Under the pieces are notes generated by a model. The model was not told the DNA's origin, made no database searches, and worked only from the letters and a program-made list of their open reading frames with translations. The position numbers and the translations under genes are program-made. Below, one piece after another: positions 1 to 7,287 of a stretch of 8,236 bases of DNA (its first letter is position 1; each line of letters opens with the position of its first letter). Source of the DNA: Clostridiales bacterium (GTDB taxonomy: Bacteria > Bacillota > Clostridia > Clostridiales > Caloramatoraceae); NCBI GenBank assembly GCA_026416355.1, contig JAOAFH010000097.1:1-8236 (forward strand), written 5' to 3'.

Positions 1-66
1 GTTCTTTTGTTTTATAACTATTTTAACCTAAGTTTATATTTACGTCACTATGTTAAAATACAAAAA

Positions 67-107
67 CAGCCATATCACTTATTGATAAGTTATATGTGAT
101 ATGGCTG
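67..107. terminator. Hairpin, probable intrinsic terminator of a gene outside the window
   Basis: A 12-bp perfect inverted repeat (67-78 pairs with 96-107) encloses a 17-nt loop. An A-run at 62-66 lies directly to its left, so a leftward transcript would end in a U-run right after the stem. To the right a T-run (120-124) follows only after 12 nt. No gene in the window needs a leftward terminator here, so it more likely ends a rightward gene that lies left of the window, or works both ways. The structure is directly visible; the function is inferred. Confidence 0.55.
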
Positions 108-201
108 CCATTACAAGTGTTTTTACAGTCATTTACTATTGAGTTATGTTAAATATTCATTTAAAATTTACTTAAATAGGCACTTAACAAATCGATATGC
201 A

Positions 202-219
202 TAGTGAAATATTTAACAT
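202..219. promoter_or_regulatory. Rex-like palindrome upstream of the diguanylate cyclase gene
   Basis: TAGTGAAATATTTAACAT differs at only two outer positions from TTGTGAAATATTTAACAA, a composite of the half-sites bound by the NADH/NAD-sensing repressor Rex in Gram-positive bacteria. Its right-hand 12 bases (208-219) are repeated in inverse orientation at 146-157, and an isolated TTAACAA half-site lies at 184-190. The TTAACA within the site could serve as a -35 element, so a bound protein would block transcription of the gene at 319. The region is very AT-rich, so chance similarity is a real possibility. Confidence 0.35.
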
Positions 220-258
220 CTTCTAATAAATTTTAATTATAATTTTGCTAAATATAAT
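213..258 (+). promoter_or_regulatory. Candidate promoter region for the diguanylate cyclase gene
   Basis: Two perfect TATAAT hexamers lie at 238-243 and 253-258. TTAACA at 213-218 is a 5/6 match to the -35 consensus, but it lies 19 nt from the first TATAAT, which is a long spacer. The second TATAAT has no recognisable -35. In sequence this AT-rich, -10 matches are common, so the assignment is tentative. I see no c-di-GMP riboswitch in the leader. Confidence 0.35.
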
Positions 259-318
259 ATATTTTTCTACGATAATAATAAAAACAATAGTTTAATTGGC
301 TATTAAAGGGGTATTGAT

Positions 319-1926
319 ATGGTTAGGATTAAACAAATGATTATTGTTTTAATAATTGTTTTTTCATCTTTGTTTTACTTTGACTTGAAAAAGCAATCGA
401 TTATAGACAACTTTATAAATTCTTCAATTTCAACTAAAAACAAAGTTAATCAATATATAAAACTAAGCTGTGATTACATTGATTTGCTTTCAATCTACGG
501 AAATGATTATATGAATTCACCAAACTATAATATTGATTCTAAATTCTATGATTTGAGCTATGATAAAGTGAGCAATTCATATACACTTGATAAAGCATTT
601 CAAAAAGGTTATTCAAAAACTGTTGGAAATTTAACTGGTAAGGGAAACATTCTAAATAATTCTCTTCTTATTAAAGAACTAAGCCTTGCACTAAGTTACA
701 ATAAATATTTTCATTCAATATATAATACTCTACCTGGACTTACATGGGTCTACTATACAAGCGTAAATGAATTTATTAATATTTACCCTTGGGTTCCATC
801 AAGTGAATTTAAGTATAGTGACATTCTTCATAAGAAAGAGTTCTACACTGGCGCATTACCTGAAGTAAATAAAGAAAAGCAAGCGTTCTGGACACCAATA
901 TATAACGATGCAGCTGGTCAAGGAAACATGGTAACTATCTCTGCACCAATTTATTATGGCAAAGATTTTTTAGGAGTTGTTTCACTAGACATTACAACTA
1001 ATAAATTTAATTCCATTCTTAACTCAGAATATAATTCATTTTTACTGAATGAATATGGTCAAATAGTGGGTTCTAACTTTAACAACCATGAAATGCATAA
1101 TAGAGTTCTATATATAAATGATTTGCTTAAAAAACATAAAGATAATGAATTAAATATTTTAAAATCTTTACCTGATAACAAACTTTTAAAATGGGAGAAC
1201 AACTATATATATAAAATAAAATTTAATGATGCTCCTTGGGAATTGTATTGTATACTACCTATCTATAAAGTAATATATGAAGCATTCATTGCGATATTGC
1301 CGATATTGGTAATTGGAATATTTCTAATTATATTAAGCTACGAAATTGATATTAGAAGAAAAGCTCAAAATAGTCTAAAATCAATTGTTGAAGAACTTTC
1401 TTTAACTCAAAATTTGCTACACAGATCTGCATCCCATGACTTTTTAACTTCTTTATTAAATAGAAGAGGGTTATTTGAAAAATTAGATATTTTGCTATCT
1501 GATAAAAATAAGCCAGAAGAAATATCTTTTATTTTAGCAGACATAGATTTTTTTAAGAAAGTTAATGACTCATATGGCCATAGTGTTGGTGATACAGTTC
1601 TAATTAGTGTAGCAAAAACAATTGAAAAATTAGTTTGTAATAATGATATGGTTGCAAGATGGGGTGGAGAAGAATTTCTAATTATTCTTCCAAATACTCC
1701 ATATGAAGCAGCTATAAAAAAAGCTGAAGAAATAAGACAAGCTATTGAAAAAACAATTATAAAGCATAACAGTATTGAATTAAATGTCACCATGACATTT
1801 GGAGTTAGCAAATATGATTCATCCGTTAGCATAGACCAATGCATATCAAATGCTGATAAAGCATTATATTTTGGTAAAAATAATGGTAGAAATTGTGTTG
1901 TAGGCTATGAAGAAATAGATAGTTAA
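319..1926 (+). CDS. Membrane-anchored diguanylate cyclase with extracellular Cache sensor domain
   Basis: This 535-residue protein should make the second messenger c-di-GMP from two GTP molecules at the cytoplasmic face of the membrane. A membrane segment lies at about residues 6-22. An extracellular region at about 23-320 follows, with a dCache-like stretch: WVYYTS near 143-148, and a GNMVTISAPIYY to GVVSLDIT stretch near 202-226. A second membrane segment is at about 322-341. A short helix then leads into a GGDEF domain at about 370-530. The domain shows HDFLTSLLNRRG (373-384), the metal-binding ADID segment (407-410), the catalytic GGEEF signature (449-453) and DKALYFGKNNGRN (513-525). The inhibitory RxxD site is replaced by CNND at 440-443. 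The Cache domain lacks the arginine of the amino-acid-binding Cache motif, so its ligand is unknown. An AAAGGGG ribosome binding site (305-311) lies 7 nt before the ATG. The enzyme class is well supported; the signal sensed is not. Confidence 0.93.
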   Translation: MVRIKQMIIVLIIVFSSLFYFDLKKQSIIDNFINSSISTKNKVNQYIKLSCDYIDLLSIYGNDYMNSPNYNIDSKFYDLSYDKVSNSYTLDKAFQKGYSKTVGNLTGKGNILNNSLLIKELSLALSYNKYFHSIYNTLPGLTWVYYTSVNEFINIYPWVPSSEFKYSDILHKKEFYTGALPEVNKEKQAFWTPIYNDAAGQGNMVTISAPIYYGKDFLGVVSLDITTNKFNSILNSEYNSFLLNEYGQIVGSNFNNHEMHNRVLYINDLLKKHKDNELNILKSLPDNKLLKWENNYIYKIKFNDAPWELYCILPIYKVIYEAFIAILPILVIGIFLIILSYEIDIRRKAQNSLKSIVEELSLTQNLLHRSASHDFLTSLLNRRGLFEKLDILLSDKNKPEEISFILADIDFFKKVNDSYGHSVGDTVLISVAKTIEKLVCNNDMVARWGGEEFLIILPNTPYEAAIKKAEEIRQAIEKTIIKHNSIELNVTMTFGVSKYDSSVSIDQCISNADKALYFGKNNGRNCVVGYEEIDS

Positions 1927-1931
1927 TATTG

Positions 1932-1968
1932 TAAACAGCTCACTGTCAAGTAGACAGTGAGCTGTTTA
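1932..1968. terminator. Bidirectional intrinsic terminator between convergent genes
   Basis: A 16-bp perfect stem (1932-1947 with 1953-1968) has a 5-nt loop, AAGTA. It starts 5 nt after the stop of the diguanylate cyclase gene and ends next to the stop codon (1969-1971) of the converging MFS gene. The U-tracts are short on both sides (TTTATTATAC to the right), but stem strength and position make termination in both directions likely. Confidence 0.85.
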
Positions 1969-3129
1969 TTATACTATTCTATTTAATTTTTCTGTCATAA
2001 CTAACATAACAACTAGAAAAAAGCTTAAATAAAATGGATATAATGATATAGATATATAATTAGCTAGCAAACCAAAAATAGGTGGCATAAAAGTTGTACC
2101 AGTATAAGCACTTGCCATTTGAATTCCTATTATCGCCTGAGAATTTTCTTCACCAAAGTTTCTTGGTGTTTCATGAATTATACTTGGATAAATTGGTGCA
2201 CATCCTAATCCCATTATGATTAGCCCAACTAAATTTAAAATACTATTATGTATAGGTAAAATAACAGCTACTAATCCAACTATAATAATGCCAATTCCAA
2301 TTCTTATCATATTACGGTTACCTAATTTGTCTGCAACAAATCCATTTAAAAATCGCCCAAACGTTATACCTAAATAGAATAATGATGCCCATCTTGCAGC
2401 CTCTTTAGCACCTATTCCTCTATATAAAACTAAATAACTGCTTGCCCATAAACCTGCTGTAGTTTCAAAAGCACAATAGGCAAAAAATGCAAAAATCACT
2501 TGCTTTACACCTTTTATTTTCAATGCCTCAGCTATTTTTAAATGCTTATGTGTATTAGCTTCACCTTCTTTATTTGACATCTCACGCTTTTTCCAAATAG
2601 GTAAACTCAAAATAAGAATAAGTGTCAATACTATTTGAAAAATCCCAACAGACCTATACCCTGCTTCCCAACTACCTTTTACTATTAGATTATAACTCAT
2701 TATATATGGCCCTAATGATGCACCAACTCCCCATGAACAATGTAGCCAACTCATATGTCGCGATGAATAATGAAGTGCAACAAAGTTATTTAAAGCTGCA
2801 TCAACTGCTCCTGCACCTAGACCATATGGAACTGCCCAAAGGCAAAGCATCCAAAATGTATTAGATAAAGAAAACCCTATTAGAGCAACAGCTGTCATCA
2901 TAACACTTATTGATGTAACTATACCTGTCCCCATTTTACTTATCACTCTATTGGCATTTAAACTTGATATTATCGTTCCTCCTGCAATAATCATAGTAAC
3001 TATACCAGCATAAGAAACTGGTACATTCATTGTTGGATACATCGTAGGCCAAGCTGAGCCTAAAAGTGCATCTGGTAATCCAAGACTTATAAATGCTAAA
3101 TAAACTAATGCTAATAATAATGAATACAT
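1969..3129 (-). CDS. Major facilitator superfamily transporter
   Basis: This is a 386-residue, very hydrophobic protein with a pattern consistent with 12 membrane helices, the usual MFS length. An MFS motif-A-like loop (GRFLNGFVADKLGNR, 258-272) lies between helices 8 and 9. A central polar cytoplasmic loop lies at about 179-209 (KKREMSNKEGEANTHKH and onward). The N-terminal LGLPDALLGSAWP (17-28) and the polar stretch DAALNNFVALH (110-120) resemble the sugar/FucP-like (FHS) branch of MFS, which suggests proton-coupled uptake of a small solute. The substrate cannot be read from the sequence. The start is supported by AGGAGG (complement of 3137-3142), 7 nt before the ATG. The gene stands alone, convergent with the diguanylate cyclase and divergent from the permease at 3494. 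Confidence 0.88.
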   Translation of the reverse strand: MYSLLLALVYLAFISLGLPDALLGSAWPTMYPTMNVPVSYAGIVTMIIAGGTIISSLNANRVISKMGTGIVTSISVMMTAVALIGFSLSNTFWMLCLWAVPYGLGAGAVDAALNNFVALHYSSRHMSWLHCSWGVGASLGPYIMSYNLIVKGSWEAGYRSVGIFQIVLTLILILSLPIWKKREMSNKEGEANTHKHLKIAEALKIKGVKQVIFAFFAYCAFETTAGLWASSYLVLYRGIGAKEAARWASLFYLGITFGRFLNGFVADKLGNRNMIRIGIGIIIVGLVAVILPIHNSILNLVGLIIMGLGCAPIYPSIIHETPRNFGEENSQAIIGIQMASAYTGTTFMPPIFGLLANYISISLYPFYLSFFLVVMLVMTEKLNRIV

Positions 3130-3493
3130 TTAATTGCCTCCTAGTATTTTCAATATGTTCTTGCAAAAATTGAGCCTATAATATTCCCCCCCAAAATAAA
3201 GCTCCCTTAGACTTTTAAATTCATCTAAACATTTTATTTTTTTATCTTTTATTTACTTCCATATTATTTTTATCCATTCCTTAACAGTAATATTATACCT
3301 TTCATCTATCAGCATTGTAAATACATTCAAATCTGATATTTACTCTTTATCTAGTTTTATAATCCTTTTGTTAGTTCATTAATTAGCATTTTCACTACTA
3401 CAAAATAGGTTGTTTTTCATATTACTTTATCCAATCACATTTTTTCAAATCAATGCATAATGTAAAATAAACATTCTTTATAAGGTGATTTTA
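3130..3493. other. Divergent intergenic region between two transporter genes
   Basis: These 364 bases must contain the promoters of both the MFS gene (leftward) and the permease gene (rightward). I see no good ORF, no RNA gene and no strong hairpin. Candidate -10 hexamers exist: TATTAT read on the minus strand near 3178-3184, and CATAAT (3456-3461) and TAAAAT (3463-3468) on the plus strand. None has a convincing -35 at the proper distance. A run of seven C at 3186-3192 is unusual in this AT-rich setting but is not part of a palindrome. Confidence 0.6.
3482..3487 (+). promoter_or_regulatory. Ribosome binding site that decides the permease start
   Basis: AAGGTG is the only Shine-Dalgarno match here. 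The GTG at 3485-3487 lies inside it and cannot be a start served by it. The ATG at 3494 is 6 nt downstream, the normal distance. The start is therefore ATG 3494, three codons inside the longest open frame. Confidence 0.8.
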
Positions 3494-4888
3494 ATGGGCA
3501 TTGAGTTAATGGGATTCCATTATGTCTATCTTATTTTCATACTTCTCATACTAGGAGTAATGATTTTTAAAAAAGACACTACTCTTATCTGCATAGTTGG
3601 TATATTCGTACTTGGACTGATGGTTACAAAATCACTGTCTGCATCAGTCAGCGGTATATTCAACAGTTTCATATATGCAATAAAAGAACTACTAGGTACA
3701 ATACTCATCATCTCAATAATAGTTGGTATGAGTAATGCACTAACCGAGACAGGCGTTAGCGATGCCATGATTCGTCCATTTACAAAACTAATGAAAAATA
3801 AAATTTTAGCCTACTGGATAGTTGGTATATTGATGATGGTTATATCCTGGTTTTTCTGGCCTTCACCTGCAGTTGCCCTAATAGGTGTTGTTCTTTTACC
3901 CGCTGCAATTAGGGCTGGCCTACCCGCCCTTGGAGTTGCTGTTGCCATGAATCTTTTTGGACATGGAATTGCTCTCTCAAGTGATTTTGTCATACAAGGC
4001 GCACCAAAACTTACTGCTGATGGAGCTGGAATATCGGTCGGAAGTGTAATATCAGCAAGCGTTCCACTAGTTATCATAATGGGAGTTGTAACAACAACTT
4101 CTGCATTCTATTTCCTTATGAGAGACATAAATAAGGGTAATCTCAAAGTTGAGGAAAAAAGTTACTCATTTGAAAATTCAGATGCTCATGCAGCAAGTAC
4201 ACTGACTCCAAAAGTTAAAAATATATTTGCTTTTACAATTCCAATTTTATTTGCCCTTGATGTTGTAGCTATGTATATTAAAAACTTAAGAGGTGGAGAT
4301 GCAACTGCCCTTGTTGGTGGTACAGCTGTCTTTATACTAATAGTTCTAACTATATTAAATGAAGGTAAAAACAGCCTAAGTAAAATAACTTCTCATCTTA
4401 TGGAAGGTCTACAATTTGGTTTTAAGGTTTTTAGCCCTGTTATTCCAATAGCAGCCTTTTTCTATCTTGGTGATTCAGGTATAACAGCAGTTTTTGGTGA
4501 TGTAATTCCAAAGGCATCCAATGGAATAGTTAATGATCTTGGAATCGCCCTAGCAAATGCTGTTCCCATAAACGCTACTTTAGGAGCCACAACACTTAGC
4601 ATTGTTGGTGCAATAACTGGACTTGATGGTTCTGGATTTTCCGGAATATCCCTTGTAGGTTCCGTGGCAAAATTATTTGGAACTGCAATTGGAAGTGGAA
4701 CAGCCACTTTAACAGTCCTAGGTCAAATTGCTGCAATATGGGTGGGGGGAGGAACTTTAATACCATGGGCAGTAATCCCCGTTGCAGCAATATGCGATAT
4801 AGATCCATTTGAACTTGTAAAACGAAACCTAAAGCCCGTAATAATTGGGCTTGTAGTAACAACCATTGCAGCCATTTTCTTTGTTTAA
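3494..4888 (+). CDS. Multi-spanning permease, ion-transporter (GntP/DcuC/DctM-like) type, substrate unknown
   Basis: This is a 464-residue, strongly hydrophobic protein with about 11-13 possible membrane segments. Two glycine/proline/serine-rich stretches sit in equivalent places of the two halves: WPSPAVALIGVVLLPAA at 122-138, and GTAIGSGTATLTVLGQ to WVGGG at 396-420. Paired loops of this kind, with small residues in membrane hairpins, are typical of the inverted-repeat ion-transporter superfamily (gluconate GntP, dicarboxylate DcuC, TRAP DctM). A polar loop at about 210-240 (RDINKGNLKVEEKSYS) separates the halves. By family analogy it would move an organic acid or similar anion with a cation, but the substrate is not determinable and no catabolic gene lies alongside. 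The start is ATG, set by the Shine-Dalgarno at 3482-3487. It is transcribed alone and followed by a strong terminator at 4994-5029. Confidence 0.75.
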   Translation: MGIELMGFHYVYLIFILLILGVMIFKKDTTLICIVGIFVLGLMVTKSLSASVSGIFNSFIYAIKELLGTILIISIIVGMSNALTETGVSDAMIRPFTKLMKNKILAYWIVGILMMVISWFFWPSPAVALIGVVLLPAAIRAGLPALGVAVAMNLFGHGIALSSDFVIQGAPKLTADGAGISVGSVISASVPLVIIMGVVTTTSAFYFLMRDINKGNLKVEEKSYSFENSDAHAASTLTPKVKNIFAFTIPILFALDVVAMYIKNLRGGDATALVGGTAVFILIVLTILNEGKNSLSKITSHLMEGLQFGFKVFSPVIPIAAFFYLGDSGITAVFGDVIPKASNGIVNDLGIALANAVPINATLGATTLSIVGAITGLDGSGFSGISLVGSVAKLFGTAIGSGTATLTVLGQIAAIWVGGGTLIPWAVIPVAAICDIDPFELVKRNLKPVIIGLVVTTIAAIFFV

Positions 4889-4889
4889 T

Positions 4890-4955
4890 AAACAATATGC
4901 GAAATCTGTTATTGTATTGTTTTAAGTTATTTTATCTTAAAACTTCAGATAAAAT
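4890..4955 (+). other. Cluster of overlapping short hairpins after the permease stop
   Basis: Directly after the permease stop codon lie an 8-bp inverted repeat (4890-4897 with 4915-4922), a 7-bp one (4920-4926 with 4936-4942) and a 9-bp one (4929-4937 with 4947-4955). Neighbouring pairs share bases, so they cannot all form at once. All are A/T-dominated and weak. They may assist 3' end formation or protect the mRNA end, or be chance structure in AT-rich DNA. Confidence 0.35.
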
Positions 4956-4993
4956 CCTTGACTATGTATAATTAAAAAATTTAATCTTAACTA

Positions 4994-5029
4994 AAAATTA
5001 CTATAGGAGACAACTTCTATAGTAATTTT
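4994..5029 (+). terminator. Intrinsic terminator of the permease gene
   Basis: A 16-bp stem with one G-U pair (4994-5009 with 5014-5029) encloses the tetraloop ACAA and is followed by ATTTTTAAT. It lies about 105 nt after the permease stop codon. The stem also carries an A-run on its left side, so it may work weakly in the opposite direction. Confidence 0.85.
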
Positions 5030-5068
5030 ATTTTTAATAATCGTGAAACATCAAAACAAAAAATACAT

Positions 5069-5100
5069 AAAAAGAGACTAGATTCCTCTAGCCTCTTTTT
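5069..5100 (-). terminator. Intrinsic terminator of the CoA-persulfide reductase gene (likely bidirectional)
   Basis: AAAAAGAG (5069-5076) pairs with CTCTTTTT (5093-5100). After one mismatch, CTAGA (5078-5082) pairs with TCTAG (5087-5091) around the loop TTCC. Read leftward, the stem ends in a U-run, as needed to end the gene whose stop codon is at 5136-5138. The symmetric A and T arms would also stop rightward read-through from the permease. Confidence 0.85.
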
Positions 5101-5135
5101 GTATAATATTTTTCTTTAAAATTCTCTTTACTCCA

Positions 5136-7157
5136 CTATCTACCCATATTTCTAGCACGAGCCATCATCTTTGAAAGCCCACCACCATTTTCAAGATTTG
5201 TAAAGCCATAAGCACTTAACATTCTTACTGCATAACCACTTCTTGCACCTGATGCACAGTAAAGAATTATTTTTCTATCCTTACTTCCAAGCTCATCTAT
5301 TCTATACTCCAATTCATCTAAAGGTATATTTATGGCACCTGGGAATGCACCGTATGAAAACTCTTCTTCAGTTCTAACATCTACAATCAAAGGTTCATTT
5401 GAATCTTTCTTCTTTACTTCATCATTTGAAGTACTCTTTTTATCATCAATGCTTTTTTCTCCTATTTTTTTGTGTTCTATTGCAGGTAGATCCAATTTGA
5501 AATTTGTTGGTTTTATTGCCCTTACATAATGTGAAAGGCTTTCAAATCCTCCGCTAACATTAAATACATTAGTGAATCCTGCTCCAACTAAAGTACGTAG
5601 TGCCTGATGTCCTTTCTTTCCAGTTTGGTCATACACAAATATTAGTTGATTTTTAGGAAGCTTATCTATAACTGATAGAAGGATTTCAAGTGGTATATTT
5701 ACTGCTCCTTCTACATGAGATTTATCATATGCAAATACATCCCTAACATCTATCCAAAGGGCTTCTTTCCCTTCTAAATAAGTATCTATTTCACTAATTG
5801 TTAAAGCAGGAGAATATCCTGATATTCTATTCTCTGCTACATATGCCGCCATATTTATAGCATCATTTGCGTTTCCAAGAGGTGGTGAGTATGCAAAATC
5901 TATATCAGCAAGGTCTGAAACTGTAAGCTTTGATGCTACAGCTGTTGCTAAAACATCTAGTCTTCTATCAGCTCCTGCATAACCTGCTGTCTGTCCACCT
6001 AATATTACACCAGTTTCTCTATCATATACCACAAGAACAGTAACTAGCTCTGCTCCTGGATAATAGGATGTATGATGTTCTTTATGAACTACTATAGCAT
6101 CCGCATTAAATCCTGCAGCTCTTGCGGCCTTTAAAGAAAGTCCAGTAATACCTGCAACTGCCTCAAATACCTTTACAATTGATGTTCCTATTGGTCCCTT
6201 GTATTCATGTCTTTTTCCTAGAGCATTTTCCGCTGCTATTCTTCCTTGACGATTTGCAGGCCCAGCTAAAGGAACACGAACCTTTTTACCAAGTACTCTG
6301 TGTTCAAATTCAATCATATCACCTGCTGCATATATATTGTCATCGCTAGTTTTTAATGTTGAATCCACAAGTAAACCGCCTGCTTCGCCTACCTCAAGTC
6401 CTGCCTCTTGTGCTAGTTTAAGAGTAGGGCGAACACCTATAGATAAAAGCACCATATCTGCATCAACTTTAGCTCCATCTTTAAGTGTTACATTATTTTT
6501 TCCTATCTCTGTGACTGCATTATTGGTTAGCAAATTTACTCCATATGATAATAGCTCTTGTTGTATAAAACCAGCTATTTCTGCCTCCATAATACCCATT
6601 ACATGAGGCATCATTTCTACCACAGATACCTTCATTCCTCTTTTTACAAGAGCTTCTGTCATTTCAAGCCCTATAAATCCACCACCTACAACTACAGCTG
6701 TTTTTGGCTTTTTGTTTTCTATAAATGAATTTATTTTATCCATGTCTTCAAGTGTCCAAAGTTGGAATACATGTTCCTGTTCCGCACCAGGAATTGGTGG
6801 TGCAATAGGTTTTCCACCTTGAGCTAAAATCAACTTAGTATATTCAAATGTCTTCTTTTCACCTGTACGAGAATCCACAGCATAAACAATTTTATTTTTT
6901 CTATCTATTTCAGTTGCTGTTGTATTTATATGAACTTCTGTTTGATACTGTTCATTAAAACTTTCAGGACTTTGTAATATAAGCTTGGATCTACTTTTTA
7001 TATCTCCTCCTATATAGTAAGGAAGTCCACAATTTGCAAATGAAATATCTGGTCCCTGCTCAATAATTGTAATTTGAGCATCTTTTGAAAGTCTTCTTGC
7101 TTTTGCTGCCGCAGTAGCACCAGCTGCTACTCCTCCAATGATAACGATTTTTTCCAT
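5136..7157 (-). CDS. CoA-disulfide / CoA-persulfide reductase with two C-terminal rhodanese domains
   Basis: This 673-residue cytoplasmic flavoprotein is expected to reduce CoA disulfide, CoA persulfide or polysulfide with NAD(P)H. The FAD-binding GGVAAG is at 8-13. The redox cysteine is Cys43 in SFANCGLPYYIGG, the same position as in staphylococcal CoA-disulfide reductase. The NAD(P)H site GGGFIGLE is at 158-165, and the second FAD motif IYAAGD at 275-280. Tyr365 and Tyr423 (in SYYPGA and AYSPP) match the active-site tyrosine pair by spacing. A first rhodanese domain (about 450-545) has Asp510 where the sulfur-carrying cysteine should be. A lysine/aspartate/serine-rich linker (about 562-588) leads to a second rhodanese (about 588-668) with intact Cys634 in CASGARS. 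Common relatives carry one rhodanese and are about 110 residues shorter. The ATG start follows GAGGTG by 6 nt; the upstream GTG is inside that site. It is a single gene under its own operator-promoter. Confidence 0.93.
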   Translation of the reverse strand: MEKIVIIGGVAAGATAAAKARRLSKDAQITIIEQGPDISFANCGLPYYIGGDIKSRSKLILQSPESFNEQYQTEVHINTTATEIDRKNKIVYAVDSRTGEKKTFEYTKLILAQGGKPIAPPIPGAEQEHVFQLWTLEDMDKINSFIENKKPKTAVVVGGGFIGLEMTEALVKRGMKVSVVEMMPHVMGIMEAEIAGFIQQELLSYGVNLLTNNAVTEIGKNNVTLKDGAKVDADMVLLSIGVRPTLKLAQEAGLEVGEAGGLLVDSTLKTSDDNIYAAGDMIEFEHRVLGKKVRVPLAGPANRQGRIAAENALGKRHEYKGPIGTSIVKVFEAVAGITGLSLKAARAAGFNADAIVVHKEHHTSYYPGAELVTVLVVYDRETGVILGGQTAGYAGADRRLDVLATAVASKLTVSDLADIDFAYSPPLGNANDAINMAAYVAENRISGYSPALTISEIDTYLEGKEALWIDVRDVFAYDKSHVEGAVNIPLEILLSVIDKLPKNQLIFVYDQTGKKGHQALRTLVGAGFTNVFNVSGGFESLSHYVRAIKPTNFKLDLPAIEHKKIGEKSIDDKKSTSNDEVKKKDSNEPLIVDVRTEEEFSYGAFPGAINIPLDELEYRIDELGSKDRKIILYCASGARSGYAVRMLSAYGFTNLENGGGLSKMMARARNMGR

Positions 7158-7163
7158 ATAAAT

Positions 7164-7169
7164 CACCTC
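7164..7169 (-). promoter_or_regulatory. Ribosome binding site that decides the reductase start
   Basis: Read on the minus strand this is GAGGTG. The GTG at 7166-7164 is part of it and would be the start of the longest open frame. The ATG at 7157 lies 6 nt further on. Starting there also puts the redox cysteine at exactly residue 43, as in characterised CoA-disulfide reductases. Confidence 0.88.
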
Positions 7170-7207
7170 AAGATTATATATTTACAAATAATTTAGGGTA
7201 TATAAAA

Positions 7208-7230
7208 GTATGCATAAGAATCATTCATAC
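7208..7230. repeat. Imperfect 23-bp palindrome in the reductase leader
   Basis: Arms GTATG (7208-7212) and CATAC (7226-7230) are perfect. Of the 10 pairs flanking the 3-nt centre, 8 match. It lies between the promoter and the ribosome binding site, about 50-73 nt before the start codon. It could be a second protein site or a weak RNA hairpin; the function is unknown. Confidence 0.35.
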
Positions 7231-7287
7231 CATAAAAAATAATTTGGTTGATATCTAATTTTTCATATCATCAACACTTAAAGTCTT

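Noticed and set aside
125..318. Possible c-di-GMP riboswitch before the diguanylate cyclase gene
   Set aside because: No conserved GEMM-type core (GGxCACGCA...GCAAACC) and no G/C-containing paired elements are present in this AT-rich leader.
1407..1844. 145-codon open frame on the minus strand
   Set aside because: It lies wholly opposite the conserved GGDEF domain of the diguanylate cyclase, has no ribosome binding site, and its sequence has no domain character; it is an antisense shadow.
3186..3192. Run of seven C in the divergent region, possible second CsoR/CstR site
   Set aside because: The flanks (ATATT and AAAATA) lack the ATAC/GTAT arms and there is no opposing G-tract, so it does not form the operator pattern seen at 7288-7304.
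4596..4895. 99-codon minus-strand frame over the end of the permease gene
   Set aside because: It is leucine/glutamine-biased antisense of a glycine/isoleucine-rich membrane protein, with no start signal; a shadow. The other short frames opposite the permease, the MFS gene and the reductase are rejected for the same reason.
7196..7202. GGGTATA as a second full operator upstream of the reductase
   Set aside because: Only one half-site is present; no ATACC arm lies at the proper distance on its left.
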